This document shows, one piece after another, positions 1 to 9,925 of a stretch of 28,849 nt of DNA. The first letter of the stretch is position 1; each line of letters begins with the position of its first letter. The position numbers were made by a program, and so were the translations under genes. The notes below the pieces were generated by a model. It did no database searches. It had not been told where the DNA came from and worked only from the letters and a program-made list of their open reading frames with translations. Source of the stretch: Rhypophila decipiens (lineage: Eukaryota; Ascomycota; Sordariomycetes; Sordariales; Naviculisporaceae); the NCBI GenBank assembly GCA_033297075.1, contig MU858333.1:1-28849 (forward strand). The letters are read 5' to 3'.

Positions 1-1095
1 GGTCTCCGTTGTTGTTCAGAAGGTGCAGTTTTCTAGTCCTTATGGCTACTGGGTTTGGACCCTTGTGAGCAGACAGGGAGCTTTTATGGGCAAAATCGAC
101 ACCAAAAGCAACCAAATTTGCGGATCCGCAAGTGCCTCAACCACCTCGGCCGCTCGGAACCGATGATTCTCGATCCCAGTCTGGTTAACACTAACATGTT
201 TCAACAGCGCCACCTTTTCATTATCACTCAACCATTTAGCCCTCATAGGCGTATCCGGCAAGAAAACCAAGACCGCAACTCCAATCACGAGCGTCAAGAC
301 CCCAAGAGTAAGAAACATAACGCGCCACCCAGCAAGAGGGGATTGTTCTGGCGTGAAATGCTGAAACCCGAAACTAACCAGGCCACCGAAGATTTGGCCC
401 ATGCCTAGACCAAGTAGCCAGAATGAGATACGCGGTGCCTGTTCGGATTTGGTGTACCATTGTGAGGAGATTAGCATGAGGGAAGGTGCCACGGTTGCTT
501 CGAAGATTCCCAGGAAGACTCGCGAGACGAGGAGGGTTTGGTAATCTTTTGAGGCGGCGGCTGACCCGGTGGCAACGGCCCAGGCAAGGATGTTGAAGCC
601 TAGCCACTTTGCTGCTGGGACTCGTTGGAGGAAGTAGACTAGACTTGCGTGTTAGCCCAGTGGTTATGGTGGGTATGGATAAAGGGGAGACGTACTGTTG
701 GGGATCTCAAAGAGGGCTTGGCCGACAAAGGTAAATGTTGATATGTTGGTAAAGTCGTTACCTTGGAGGTTGAGGTCTTGTCGGATGGTCATTACGCCGG
801 CATACTGTAGGAGTTTTCGGATGTCAGTTGAATCACAGATGACTCTTTCACAACATGGAGCACAGACGTTGAGAATAATCTTGTCTAGAAATTGTATGGT
901 GTAGGCGGCAAACATCAGGGGCACAATCCTCCAGTCAATCTTTCGGCGTAGCTTCACCAGATCGATCGGGTCCTCGAGGTTGGCATCGCGATGGTGGTCG
1001 AGGAACTCCCAGGCATTGTCGACTTCCATGCCCTTTGTGGTCTCAACGACGCCGACTTGAGCCTCTTCCTTGGAAGATGCCATGTTTGTATGCAT
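1..1095 (-). CDS. Dal5-like MFS permease (anion:cation symporter type), 5' part, runs off left edge
   Basis: This is the N-terminal half of a 12-TM major facilitator of the fungal Dal5/allantoate permease family, which imports small organic anions or vitamins such as allantoate, nicotinate or pantothenate across the plasma membrane. Exon 1 is 868-1095 (start at 1095, or at 1083 giving MASSKEE). Intron 1 is 805-867, exon 2 is 696-804, intron 2 is 639-695, and exon 3 runs from 638 leftward. Family marks are the acidic N-terminus followed by KIDWRIVPLM, the TM1 segment with FLDK, GNDFTNISTFTFVGQALFEIPN (TM2), and the R-W-M-F block followed by FLPDTP at the end of TM6. The reading frame is convincing down to about position 91 and then closes at 46. 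A further intron probably begins there, but I could not place its donor. The substrate cannot be told from sequence. A TATA-like CTATATGA lies about 85 bases upstream. Confidence 0.85.
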
Positions 1096-2250
1096 GTGAT
1101 GGTTGGCCAGGGTAAAGTGTGAAGGTTAAGAGCAACAGGTCCGAAGTGACAAGGACGGGGTGCAGTGTGTTCATATAGAATGGATCCATGGTTATGTAAA
1201 TCGGGATGGCAATGCACCTCAAAGCCATGCTTTCTCCTATCATTACATCTCGTGGAACCCACCTATTATGGGATTTTTACCCAAGAAAGCAAGTAATCAA
1301 TAATGCAACCCATGTATCTTGCTTCCCTGTGTGTACGAGCCAAGGAACCAATCATCGTCAAGGGCTTATATCAGAACACTTGACAATGGGTATGATGACA
1401 CTCAGTCAGCCAGCTGCATCAGCACCGTGATGTGTATAAGCAGTTTGTCTTGGCTCGGCGGGATATGAGGCTTCAACCTGCTATACTGCTCTTGATATGA
1501 AGTATACTGGGAATTTCTCTTATTTTGTGGTCTGCCACAGCTTTTGTCAAGCCTTCGCCCCTACCTCGTTATATATAATATGGTGAGATTGAGATCAATA
1601 AAAGCGCGACCCAACCAATGAAATGTAAACAGTCGGTGTCAGCATACGACGCCCCTCTCACGGTCCGAGGGTTACCGGTTCAAGTATATAATCTCACCCG
1701 GAACCGAGTACAACCCAGGCATCTATGTTGACAGTAAAGCGTGAGAACCGTTGTCAATGAAGATGTCTTTCATGAAGACCAACCCGGAAATAAAAGGTCC
1801 TGATTGGTTCATGGCCCGAGCCGAATCTATGAGGCCGATCCTCGGCCCGGGAGTAACCCGGAGCGGGGTTTCCGGTTTTGGGGTCTTGTCAAGTGTCAAG
1901 AGCATCTTGGCTTTGTCAACGGGCCCGATATCATGAGGGGTAGGCAGGATCCACGACCTGAGTCTTATCGGCGATCGCCAGCTAATAAGCCAAGATGTTG
2001 CCGTTCTTAATAAACCCCTTTCCTGAATTCTTCGCGCCTATTATCCTCCATCCATACTCATTCTCATTCTGGCTCCTATTCTGGACCATATGTTACGGCT
2101 TCATCTTCCCAAGCCCACTCTTCAGATCCAGAACCTGGAGACAGCAATCCTATCAAAAACCTCTACCATCATTCCGCACACGAACGCATAACCGGCCCAT
2201 CCGCCCAGAAACATATCATAGACTACCCATCCGGCCGCAACAACCAGATC
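1096..2250. other. Intergenic region between divergent genes
   Basis: This 1.15-kb stretch separates the divergently transcribed permease (left, minus) and aminotransferase (right, plus), so it should hold both promoters. Short open frames here have no recognisable domain. The part at 1650-1920 is rich in CCGG-type words and small inverted repeats such as CGGTTC/GAACCG around 1678-1707. The pyrimidine-rich stretch at about 2020-2250 looks like a fungal 5' leader for the aminotransferase. I see no RNA gene or mobile element. Confidence 0.5.
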
Positions 2251-3567
2251 ATGGACCCCTCCGCCGCCCTCCTCGCGGCCCAAGAGCGCTTCACGACCCG
2301 CAACCCGCGTTCCAAAGAGCAGCACCTCGCCGCGACCAAATCCCTCCCCGGCGGCAACACCCGCACCCTGTTACACACCTCTCCCTTCCCTCTAACCATC
2401 GCCTCCGGAGACGGCGCCCACCTAACAGACCTAGACAACCACACTTACCTCGATCTAACGGGTGAACTCTCAGCCGGTCTCTACGGCCACAATCACCCCC
2501 TCATCAGACAAACCCTCCTCTCAACCTTTGACAATGTCGGTCTCACGCTGGGAGGGAATACCATCCAAGAAGCGAAATATGCCTCGCTTCTCTGCGAACG
2601 ATTCAAGCTTGACAGAGTACGCATGACCAACAGCGGGACCGAGGCAAATCTCCATGCTCTAGCTGGGGCACGACGATTCACTGGCAAGAAATTTGTTGTA
2701 GTCTTTGAAGGGGGCTATCACGGCGCGGTGCTTTCTTTCCCCACACAGAGACCAAAACAACCCAACACAGTGGACAAGGAAGATTTTGTTGTTTTCAACA
2801 ACTACAACAATGCTAAAGAAGCTAAAAGACAGATATTACAGCTGAAAGGGCAGATAGCAGCGGTGTTGGTAGAGGCGATGCAAGGTGCAGGCGGCTGTAT
2901 ACCGGCTACCCGAGAATTCTTACACGCAGTTCAGGAAGCAGCCCGAGAGGCAGGGGCGCTATTTATCCTGGATGAGGTTATGACTTCCCGATTGGCACCC
3001 CACGGACTGGGCCATGAAATGGGCCTAAAGCCCGACATGCTAACGATGGGCAAGTATCTCGGCGGGGGGCTGGCATTTGGAGCCTTTGGTGGAAGAGAAG
3101 ATGTCATGGCCGTCTATGACCCGCGCGTGGAAGGATCACTGGCTCACTCGGGGACGTTCAACAATAACTCACTGGTCATGCACCTGGGCTATGCGGCGCT
3201 GAAGGACATCTTTACACCCAAAGTGAGCGTCGAGTTTAACGCCAGGGCTGATCTGTGGAGAGAGAGGTTACAGCATGTTGCCAAGGGCACGAGATTGACT
3301 TTTACGGGGAGAGGCTCATTGATGGGTCTGCATTTCACAGAGGATGGGATTAATGCTGCGGATGTTCTCAGTGTGACAGATTTACAGGGACGTCAGAGAG
3401 CGGATCTGAGAGATTTGTTTTGGTTCGAGATGTTGGAAGAAGGCTACTGGATAACACGACGAGGGTTTGTTGCTCTGATTTTGCAGACTACGGATGAGGA
3501 GCTCGAGGGGTTTGTTGACGCTGTCAAGAGGTTCTTGGATCGCCATGAAGGAATTATGAAGATGTGA
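2251..3567 (+). CDS. Class III PLP aminotransferase, glutamate-1-semialdehyde aminomutase-like
   Basis: A 438-aa, single-exon pyridoxal-phosphate enzyme of the class III aminotransferase (fold type I) family. Visible marks are PGGNTRT near residue 33, the phosphate-binding NSGTEAN at 127-133, EGGYHG near 153, the PLP-ring Asp in LDEVMTSR (D241), and the Schiff-base lysine in TMGKYLGGG (K268). The length and the NSGTEAN/DEVMT wording are closest to glutamate-1-semialdehyde 2,1-aminomutase rather than ornithine or GABA transaminases. Fungi make 5-aminolevulinate from glycine and succinyl-CoA, so a haem role is unlikely and the real substrate is unknown. The start at 2251 gives MDPSAALLAAQERF, which fits the family N-terminus; an overlapping upstream frame starting at 1995 is not homologous. 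There is no signal peptide and no obvious mitochondrial presequence, so it is probably cytosolic. Confidence 0.9.
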   Translation: MDPSAALLAAQERFTTRNPRSKEQHLAATKSLPGGNTRTLLHTSPFPLTIASGDGAHLTDLDNHTYLDLTGELSAGLYGHNHPLIRQTLLSTFDNVGLTLGGNTIQEAKYASLLCERFKLDRVRMTNSGTEANLHALAGARRFTGKKFVVVFEGGYHGAVLSFPTQRPKQPNTVDKEDFVVFNNYNNAKEAKRQILQLKGQIAAVLVEAMQGAGGCIPATREFLHAVQEAAREAGALFILDEVMTSRLAPHGLGHEMGLKPDMLTMGKYLGGGLAFGAFGGREDVMAVYDPRVEGSLAHSGTFNNNSLVMHLGYAALKDIFTPKVSVEFNARADLWRERLQHVAKGTRLTFTGRGSLMGLHFTEDGINAADVLSVTDLQGRQRADLRDLFWFEMLEEGYWITRRGFVALILQTTDEELEGFVDAVKRFLDRHEGIMKM

Positions 3568-3866
3568 AGTGCTGGTGGTGGTTATTGTACTGTCATCTAA
3601 GAAGGTAGCATAAAAAAACATATTCTGCTGGCTTCCAAAGTAAAGGCGATACCCCGTACGGAGGAGGATGGTTGAGATGGGACAACCTAAAGTGAAGCAA
3701 TTATGATGGCTTTGATGCATGGAATTGAACGTCCATAGCTGTAAAGGTAATGTACACAATGTATGAAACGGGGCGGATGATGAGAGTGGAAATACCAAGA
3801 TGCAATATGTGTAACGTTAGAACAATGGACCGACAAAAAGCTTTTCCAATTTAACAGTTGATGGAG
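3568..3866. other. 3' flank of the aminotransferase
   Basis: About 300 bases between the aminotransferase stop codon and the tRNA terminator. It is moderately AT-rich and holds no recognisable gene. It presumably contains the aminotransferase 3' UTR and polyadenylation site. Confidence 0.4.
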
Positions 3867-3873
3867 AAAAAAA
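3867..3873 (-). terminator. Pol III oligo-T terminator of tRNA-Thr
   Basis: A run of seven A on the plus strand, hence seven T on the transcribed sense strand, lies about 22 bases downstream of the tRNA 3' end. This is the usual RNA polymerase III stop signal. Confidence 0.7.
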
Positions 3874-3894
3874 GAAACCGTGAAGTTGAATAAA

Positions 3895-3978
3895 TGCCCC
3901 CATGCCGGATTGAACGACAGACCTCGTCATTACGCACATAGGTACGAGTGACGCGCTCTACCACTGAGCTATACGGGC
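3895..3978 (-). tRNA. tRNA-Thr, anticodon CGU, with 11-nt intron
   Basis: Read on the minus strand, the 84 bases fold as a tRNA. The acceptor begins GCCCGTA. The D arm is GCTC-AGTGGTA-GAGC. The anticodon stem CGTCA/TGACG closes the mature loop CTCGTAA, giving anticodon CGT for ACG (Thr). The T arm is TGTCG-TTCAATC-CGGCA. An 11-nt intron (plus-strand 3932-3942) sits just after base 37, the canonical eukaryotic position. The 3' acceptor strand is TGGGGGC with A as discriminator. It pairs with the 5' strand except for one G5:G68 opposition and a T6:G67 wobble. Its sequence is short but complete, and no CCA is encoded, as expected for a nuclear tRNA. The acceptor mismatch leaves some doubt about full function. 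Confidence 0.88.
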
Positions 3979-4390
3979 TTGTATGGTATTGGTTGCCCAT
4001 AGGTTTCTTTATCAGTGGAGCTCCGTCGCTCCGCAGCGCATTCTGCTCCACCCAAACACAAAGCCAGGCGACACTCTTCCACATCAGTGTTTCCTCTCTG
4101 TTTACAAAATTGTCTCACTCTCGCTCATTTTATTATATACCTTGAATATGAAGGTATCAACTTGAAAAGCCTGATATCCCGACCGTCCCGTACCCGACAC
4201 TTCTGTCTCACTCTCTGTGCTGCTCCCCGCCGCTAGAACTCCCACAAGTCGACCTAAAATGCAACGGATTTGATGTTTGACCATGGTGGATTTAAACACA
4301 AGACATTGAATCGCGCGCTCGCTTGGACAAATGGCCGTAAATATATTCCGCCAGTTGATTTATCGTGTTCTACTCTAACATGATGCATCA
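3979..4390. other. Intergenic region, nothing recognised
   Basis: About 410 bases upstream of the tRNA and downstream of the acetyltransferase stop codon. Open frames here are short, overlap one another on both strands and show no domain. No hairpin or repeat stands out. Confidence 0.4.
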
Positions 4391-5125
4391 TCATTGACCC
4401 CCCTCTTGCCCCGTCTTCAAGTCCTCAGCGACATCCAGCCTCTTGACAATCCTCGCCGGATTCCCAACAACGACCACAAAATCCGGGACATCCTTGGTTA
4501 CCACGCTTCCAGCCCCAATCGTGACTCCCCGTCCGATAGTAACACCTGGCAAAACCACACAGCTCCCTCCAAACCAACAGTCCTCCCCCACAACAATCGG
4601 CTTCCCGAGCTCGGGCCCGCGCACACCATTGCGGAGGAACGGATCCGTGGGGTGCGTCCCGCTGTAAAATGAGCAGTTCGGCCCGATGAGGGTGCGAGCC
4701 CCGATGGTAATGGTGCACGTGTCGATCCAGGTGCTGTTGGAGTTCACGTAGACGCCCTTGCCCAGCTTCACGTTGAACCCGTAGTCCATCTTGATGGGGC
4801 CGTCGACATGTGGGTAGTCGACGAGGAGCCTGGAGTCCTCCCTTTCTGCTGGGGCTGGTGGCGGGAGGGGGGTTGGGTCTTGGAGGAGACTATTCATTCA
4901 TTAATGTGTGGTCTTTGAGTAGGTGGTATGTCACTTCAGGACATACTCATTGAGCAACTCGACGATCCTTCGGCGAGATACGTTGCCTGCTGTGGTGGCG
5001 GCGCTGTATGCCGTTATAGCCCGCTTGCAACGTAGACGGTCCTCTGATAGATCTGGGGCGAACGCATAGTAAAGTTCGCCGGCCAGCATCAGCCGACGGT
5101 TCTCAACGGGGTCGATGGTATCCAT
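4391..5125 (-). CDS. Maltose/galactoside O-acetyltransferase-like enzyme (hexapeptide-repeat family)
   Basis: A two-exon gene: exon 1 4947-5125, intron 4890-4946 (57 nt, GTATGT...ATAG), exon 2 4391-4889, giving 225 aa. Residues 1-59 form the maltose-acetyltransferase helical domain (NRRLMLAGELYYAFAPDL, then RLRCKRAI). From about residue 95 the chain is a left-handed beta-helix of hexapeptide repeats (IGARTLIGPNCSFYSGTH, then VTIGRGVTIGAGSVVTKDVP) as in LacA/Maa/NodL. H139 in SGTHP matches the catalytic histidine that activates the sugar hydroxyl for acetyl-CoA attack. The C-terminal VGNPARIVK is typical. A Pro-rich insert (about 65-74) joins the two parts. These enzymes are cytosolic trimers; the physiological acceptor in fungi is uncertain. 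Confidence 0.9.
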
Positions 5126-5513
5126 GGGGGTTGAAACCAGCGTTCACGAAAATGGACAGATCAAGATTGTGTAAGCGCGTTGAAAATTGAGATGTCAATA
5201 TGAGCCACTGGAATTGTGCCGAAAATAGAAACCCAAGGTCGTGATTACACAAAACGACGGCCTCTTTTTCGAGGTTGTCCTTCCATGTCACCCCCTCAGC
5301 TACGAGGAAGCCAAGCCCCATCAGAGACGCCAATCCCGGCTTAGTTCCGGGGCACTCAGATTGACCGACTGCGGAGCTTGCGATAGTGGGTCGCACAGTG
5401 AGGATGCAATGCTAATGACACTGTAAGATTCCGCCCAAGAAAAAGGGGCATCTTCAACTGGTGGAGTGACAGTCCTCGAGAACAACATCGATCACAAGAC
5501 AGAAAGACTCGGA
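5126..5513. other. Short intergenic stretch between two minus-strand genes
   Basis: This region lies upstream of the O-acetyltransferase start codon and downstream of the ADP-ribosylglycohydrolase stop codon, so it should hold the acetyltransferase promoter. A 97-codon open frame overlaps it on the minus strand (5103-5396), but it has no recognisable domain and runs into the acetyltransferase start in another frame. I treat it as noncoding. Confidence 0.4.
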
Positions 5514-7124
5514 TCATGACTTGGCCGTGTCCTTTGCCTGCCAGGGCAACCTACTTGTCCAGCCCGATTTGGAACGGGTCTTTGCAGCAGCCTCTGCTTT
5601 GGAGATGGCAATGCCCATCCTTTTCCCAGTCTTCTGTTGCAACAGCATCCACTTGACCTCCATCTCCTGCTGGCTTATCATCTCCTTTCCAGCATCTGGC
5701 CAGGTATCTTTGTCTTCTTTGCCGACATAGTCACCCTCCTTGAGGCCAAGGACCTGACACATGGCCTCTGCTTTGCCAGTCAACCACTCTCCATGAACCA
5801 GGCCATGCTTCCAATGGTCCGGCAATGCTTGATACCCCAGGTAAGCTCCCAGCAAGGCACCTGCGAAACATGCGTTGGTGTCTGCGTCTCCTCCACGCAT
5901 GATCAAGTCTGTAATGAGCTCCTCAAACAAGTTTGAACGAGCCAAACTCCCTTTCTTGCCAGCTAGCTTCCTCATCGCCATCCTCAACAGCATGACCCCA
6001 GATCCAAGAGTCTTGTACACATAGCCAATTGACGTGGGCTCATCCAACTGCAAGCCCCCCAGCAAATCTGCAACTCCATCGTCACCTCCGAAGTAGATAT
6101 ACCTGTTCAGCTCCTCCCAGTCAAACTCGCCATCAATATCATCCTCAACGTCACCCTTTAAACACTCTCGTTTCACCCATTTCACCCCACGCCCCAGAAT
6201 GGCATCAAGATCTCTCTCACTCCTCACCTCGCCCCTAAGCAGTCCCCTGACCAATCCAGTCCCAAGCACACACCCCAAAACACACCGCAAATCCACATGC
6301 GTAACACGACTTAACTCGGCCGCCTTACAAAAAACCACTTCCTCGTCCTCCCAAAGTCCCATAACACCCAAAGGATGCGTCCTCATCAAACTCCCATTCG
6401 GCGCAATCTTCTTGCCAGTCTTGACCCAATATTCCCTTGCCACTTGTTCCGGGTCCTCCAAGAAGCCCTTGGACGCAACCACCGAACCAACAAGTCTCCC
6501 TAATCCCATGGGCATTGTATCCAGCGGTTTCAGACCCTGCTGTACCCAGACCCGGAGCCTGTTGGCTAGGTCTTGCTGTGTTGGGAAGGGCAGGTCACCG
6601 TCTCCAGCTCCATGTTGATTTAACCACCCCAAAACAAGCAAAAGCGCATGGTCGGTATCGTCCGTCCAATGCCCTTCCTGCTTCGAAGCGCGATGTAAAT
6701 CCAGCAAGAAAGGAGTCGGGCCGTCCCCGTTAGGTCCCCCTGTCAATGTGAACTTTCCCGAGGGATACGTCTCGAGCGCTTTCTGGCCGGACAGAAATTC
6801 AGTGTATAACCCGATTGTGTCGCCAAGCGCAGAGCCAATCATGCAGCCTATTACCCTGTCGCAAAGGATTTCGCGGAGGAGGTGGTTCGTTGCGGTGGAA
6901 TATAGGAGGGTGTCGAGGCGTGCGAGTTTGGGCTCTGGTTCGCTCGAGTTTTTTTTTGTTGAGACTTGCAATGTCATGGCGTCGAGCATGTTTGACGTCA
7001 TGGCGGTTTGGTTTTCAGCTCGTGGGGAGGAGGTCGTCTCGGTCGACGAACTCGAGGTGCTTGGGATATGGACTTCGCAGACATCTTCGAGTTGAAGATG
7101 GAGGTGGTTTGTTCTGGTGTCCAA
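5514..7124 (-). CDS. ADP-ribosylglycohydrolase family protein
   Basis: A 536-aa single-exon protein of the ADP-ribosylhydrolase (DraG/ARH, PF03747) family, which cleaves ADP-ribose from proteins or related conjugates using a binuclear metal site. The first metal-binding segment is GDTIGL (101-106) with HWTDDTDHAL (152-161), where T154-D155-D156 correspond to the metal ligands. The second is MRGGDADTNACFAGALLGA starting near 409, with D413 and D415 in the conserved DxDT. The first 75 residues are Ser/Thr-rich and likely disordered. The C-terminal 60 residues are basic and helical. The domain is longer than bacterial DraG (about 300 aa), with insertions around 165-185 and 300-350. No ADP-ribosyltransferase or macrodomain gene is visible nearby, so the substrate is unknown. 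Probably nucleocytoplasmic; there is no signal peptide or TM segment. Confidence 0.9.
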   Translation of the reverse strand: MDTRTNHLHLQLEDVCEVHIPSTSSSSTETTSSPRAENQTAMTSNMLDAMTLQVSTKKNSSEPEPKLARLDTLLYSTATNHLLREILCDRVIGCMIGSALGDTIGLYTEFLSGQKALETYPSGKFTLTGGPNGDGPTPFLLDLHRASKQEGHWTDDTDHALLLVLGWLNQHGAGDGDLPFPTQQDLANRLRVWVQQGLKPLDTMPMGLGRLVGSVVASKGFLEDPEQVAREYWVKTGKKIAPNGSLMRTHPLGVMGLWEDEEVVFCKAAELSRVTHVDLRCVLGCVLGTGLVRGLLRGEVRSERDLDAILGRGVKWVKRECLKGDVEDDIDGEFDWEELNRYIYFGGDDGVADLLGGLQLDEPTSIGYVYKTLGSGVMLLRMAMRKLAGKKGSLARSNLFEELITDLIMRGGDADTNACFAGALLGAYLGYQALPDHWKHGLVHGEWLTGKAEAMCQVLGLKEGDYVGKEDKDTWPDAGKEMISQQEMEVKWMLLQQKTGKRMGIAISKAEAAAKTRSKSGWTSRLPWQAKDTAKS

Positions 7125-7382
7125 ACATCTTGCTGCGCCGAAAGTCAGGTGCGGCTGAGCGAGCTTCTCTCCGTGCGCTATTGAAGCCCCCCGGAAAACG
7201 GCGGGGACTTGGCAGAGGTCCCGGGGCCCCCCTCGATGGTGAGCAATTAGCGGAGTTTTAGTGACCGCCCACTACAACCACAGGGCAAGGACATCGGCAA
7301 ATTTGAACCTCCAGGACAAGCATTGCAAGATCAATTGGGTATCTTATAGGAAAGCAAGCAGTTGCAAATCATGCCAGCGGCA

Positions 7383-9925
7383 CTACCGCGTCCGCAGATG
7401 CTCCAAATACATGACAAACTGTTGTTTGAGCACTACTCCCAGCACCCGTGAGCTCCCTTCCTCGATAATTACGACATGCCTTAGCCCCAGCTGGTAAAAC
7501 ATCTCGACCAACATCTCCAACGGCGCATCGGCATTGATGGTCAGCGGACTCCTGTCCACAAACACCGCCAACGGTCCCGCGAGTATGTCGAACGGCTCCG
7601 CGTCTGACAAGAAGCCTTCCTGGTTCACAGCAAAGTCCAGCTCCGCCTCCGAGATGATGCCGTGTAACTGTTCATGGTCGTCTAACAGCACCAGTGCCGC
7701 GTCGCGCAAACCATGTCGCCGCATGCGGTGCAGCTTGTGCGCCAACGCCTGTTTGAGGATCCTGTACTCGGGTCCAATGTGGATGGTCATATCATGGAAG
7801 CTCTGCGCAGGCGGGACCACGTCTTCCACAAGACCGCCATGACTTCGAGCAATGTTGGACGCATGCTCGTGCTCCAGGTACTCCCCGAGCACTGTGTGAT
7901 CATTGACCCCTTCTTCGTGTAACGAATCGACCACCACCTTGGCGGTGAGAATTGCACTGTCGCAAGGATTAGTGTTTGACCCTGCAACAGTGTAACGATT
8001 ATCGACCCACATCATGAATGGAGGGATGTACTCGACTTCACCAGTGAGTTCGAGCATGATCACGGTGAGAGATACTGTCATACGACTCACCCCGGCCAGG
8101 AAGGCTGCTGCACCGACCATGGCGAATATTGCCGGCGAGGTGTCGGGAACGATCTGGCCGACCAGGCGACCAAATACGGCCCCGGCACCGAGTGCTGGTA
8201 CAATGAGACCCGAAGGCACTAGAAGAAAGTTCAGCGGCATGAGATGGACGACTTATCAGGAAACCTCACCTTTTGCCCCAACAATCACTGTTGTAAGAAC
8301 AATCTTGACGACGGCTGCATGAACCAGCCACCAATAATACTCGGTCTTGTCGTCTTGCCGCTCATGTTGGCATATCCAGCCATTCTCCCTCTCATGACGC
8401 TCGCAGTCGTTGAGAAGATGCTTAATCATCAGAAGCGCAGGCTGTCGTGTAATCGGGTTCGGATATTGCAACAATGCAGTGACGACAGATATGATGGACA
8501 ATTCGGTGAGTGGGTACTTGTCAATGAATGGCTTCATCTTCTTGGTCCATAGCCGACTTCCTTTGCAAAATGCAGCACCGAAGAGGCCGCCACAAAGGCC
8601 GAGAAATACAAACCAAAAGTAGTTGTGCGGTTTGTAAATCACGCCGTAGTTTGTCTCGAACAGCACAAGCCTGCCAGTACGGGACGGATTGAGTGTCTTG
8701 AGCATCATGGCGGACACCAAGGCGCACAGGAAGGACCTCCATAAGACCTTCCTCGGGAAATGGCTGCTCATTTCCTGGTTTATGTCATCAGAGAGGACCA
8801 AGTGTGACGAGGGCGGGTACTCACCTCGTAGACGAACAAGACACCACCCACGGGCGAGCCAAAGGCCACTGCCAGTGCAGAAGAGCAGGCCACCGAAAGC
8901 ATCTCGCGCATATTGCGGCCATTGTCACGGAACTGGGGGAACATGCGAGCCACCACCCAGCCAGCGCTCGTCGATATGTGGACGAAGGGACCTTCCTTTC
9001 CAAGGCACAGGCCAGATGCGACAGCCAACGCAGCACCGACAGCCTTCACCACCAGGACCTTGGCGCTGAGAAGATTGGGGAACTCGAAGCCCGACAAGAC
9101 CAGCTTGATCTCGGGAATCCCGCTGCCGGCTGCCATGTATATAACCTTGTTTGGTGCACTTCGATTCTCCGGCAGCTGATGGTCTGCCGAAGCGTGGTGG
9201 TGATCAAGATGCCCATCAGTGCTCGCGTCTGCCGGAATTTCGGTCCTTGTCAGCTTGGTGACCAAGCCGGCGCCCATTGCCAGCATCCACGCGACGACAA
9301 CATAGATGGCGAACGAGCTCTCAAACCCGTCTGACCATTGTTTCCAGTCGCCGCACTCATCCTTCGGGAAGCAACACGCCTCTCGACCATAAATGCCAGG
9401 ACTGCGCTTGCAATATCCAACCTTGAGGTCCCCAAGCGCCGACTCGGCATAGTCAACGAAGAATGCCACAAACGCCGTGATGATTCCTACCAGGGCGGCG
9501 ACAATCCAGCCCTGGTAGTCCTCATATGCGGCGACGAATGCGCCCCGCACCCCTTGCTCGCTTTTGACTGCGCGATAGCGAAATGCATCTTTGATCTGGG
9601 AGCCGCAAAACTTAGCAAAGGTCCCGTCGCAACTTGAAGGCAATTAATTAATCTGAGCACATACCAAATCGTGAAGCCAGTCAATGGTCGTGTATGCATT
9701 CGAAGGTAGTCTCTCGCCAATGGCCGTGTCTCCAAGGGCAAGCTCGTCCCGGGAAAGATGGCTAGTTAAGATGGATGAGCTCGCGATGCTGGAGCGGCGG
9801 CGAGCCTGCCCATGGCCGTAGCCAGCGTGCAAGTGGCTTGCACCAACAAGGGGCGTGATCTCGTCAACCTCCTCGCCTCCTCGCATCACTGGCTGGGTTG
9901 GCGGGGTGGATGAAGACATTCTCAA
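7383..9925 (-). CDS. CLC-family chloride/proton antiporter with C-terminal CBS pair
   Basis: Five exons: 9665-9925, 8825-9595, 8270-8774, 8011-8218 and 7383-7956. The introns are 69, 50, 51 and 54 nt, and the product is 772 aa. It resembles the intracellular eukaryotic CLC-3/4/5 and yeast Gef1 branch, which acidify endosomal compartments. Signature segments are GSGIPEIK (244-251), GKEGPFVHIS with gating glutamate E288, and the second chloride-filter region in the later core. The pair E344-E345 (split by an intron) includes the internal proton glutamate typical of antiporters rather than channels. Two CBS domains occupy about the last 190 residues (LVEDVVPP... and ILAGPLAVFVDRSPLTINADAPLEMLVEMF...). 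A His-rich loop (215-226) lies before the filter motif. The 54-nt last intron keeps the frame open, so it is easily missed. The start at 9925 is the first in-frame ATG. Confidence 0.92.

Noticed and set aside
1995..2465. 156-codon plus-strand frame MLPFLINPFPEFF... overlapping the aminotransferase start
   Set aside because: It runs in another frame over a confident coding region and its second half is low-complexity Pro/Arg, typical of a shadow frame.
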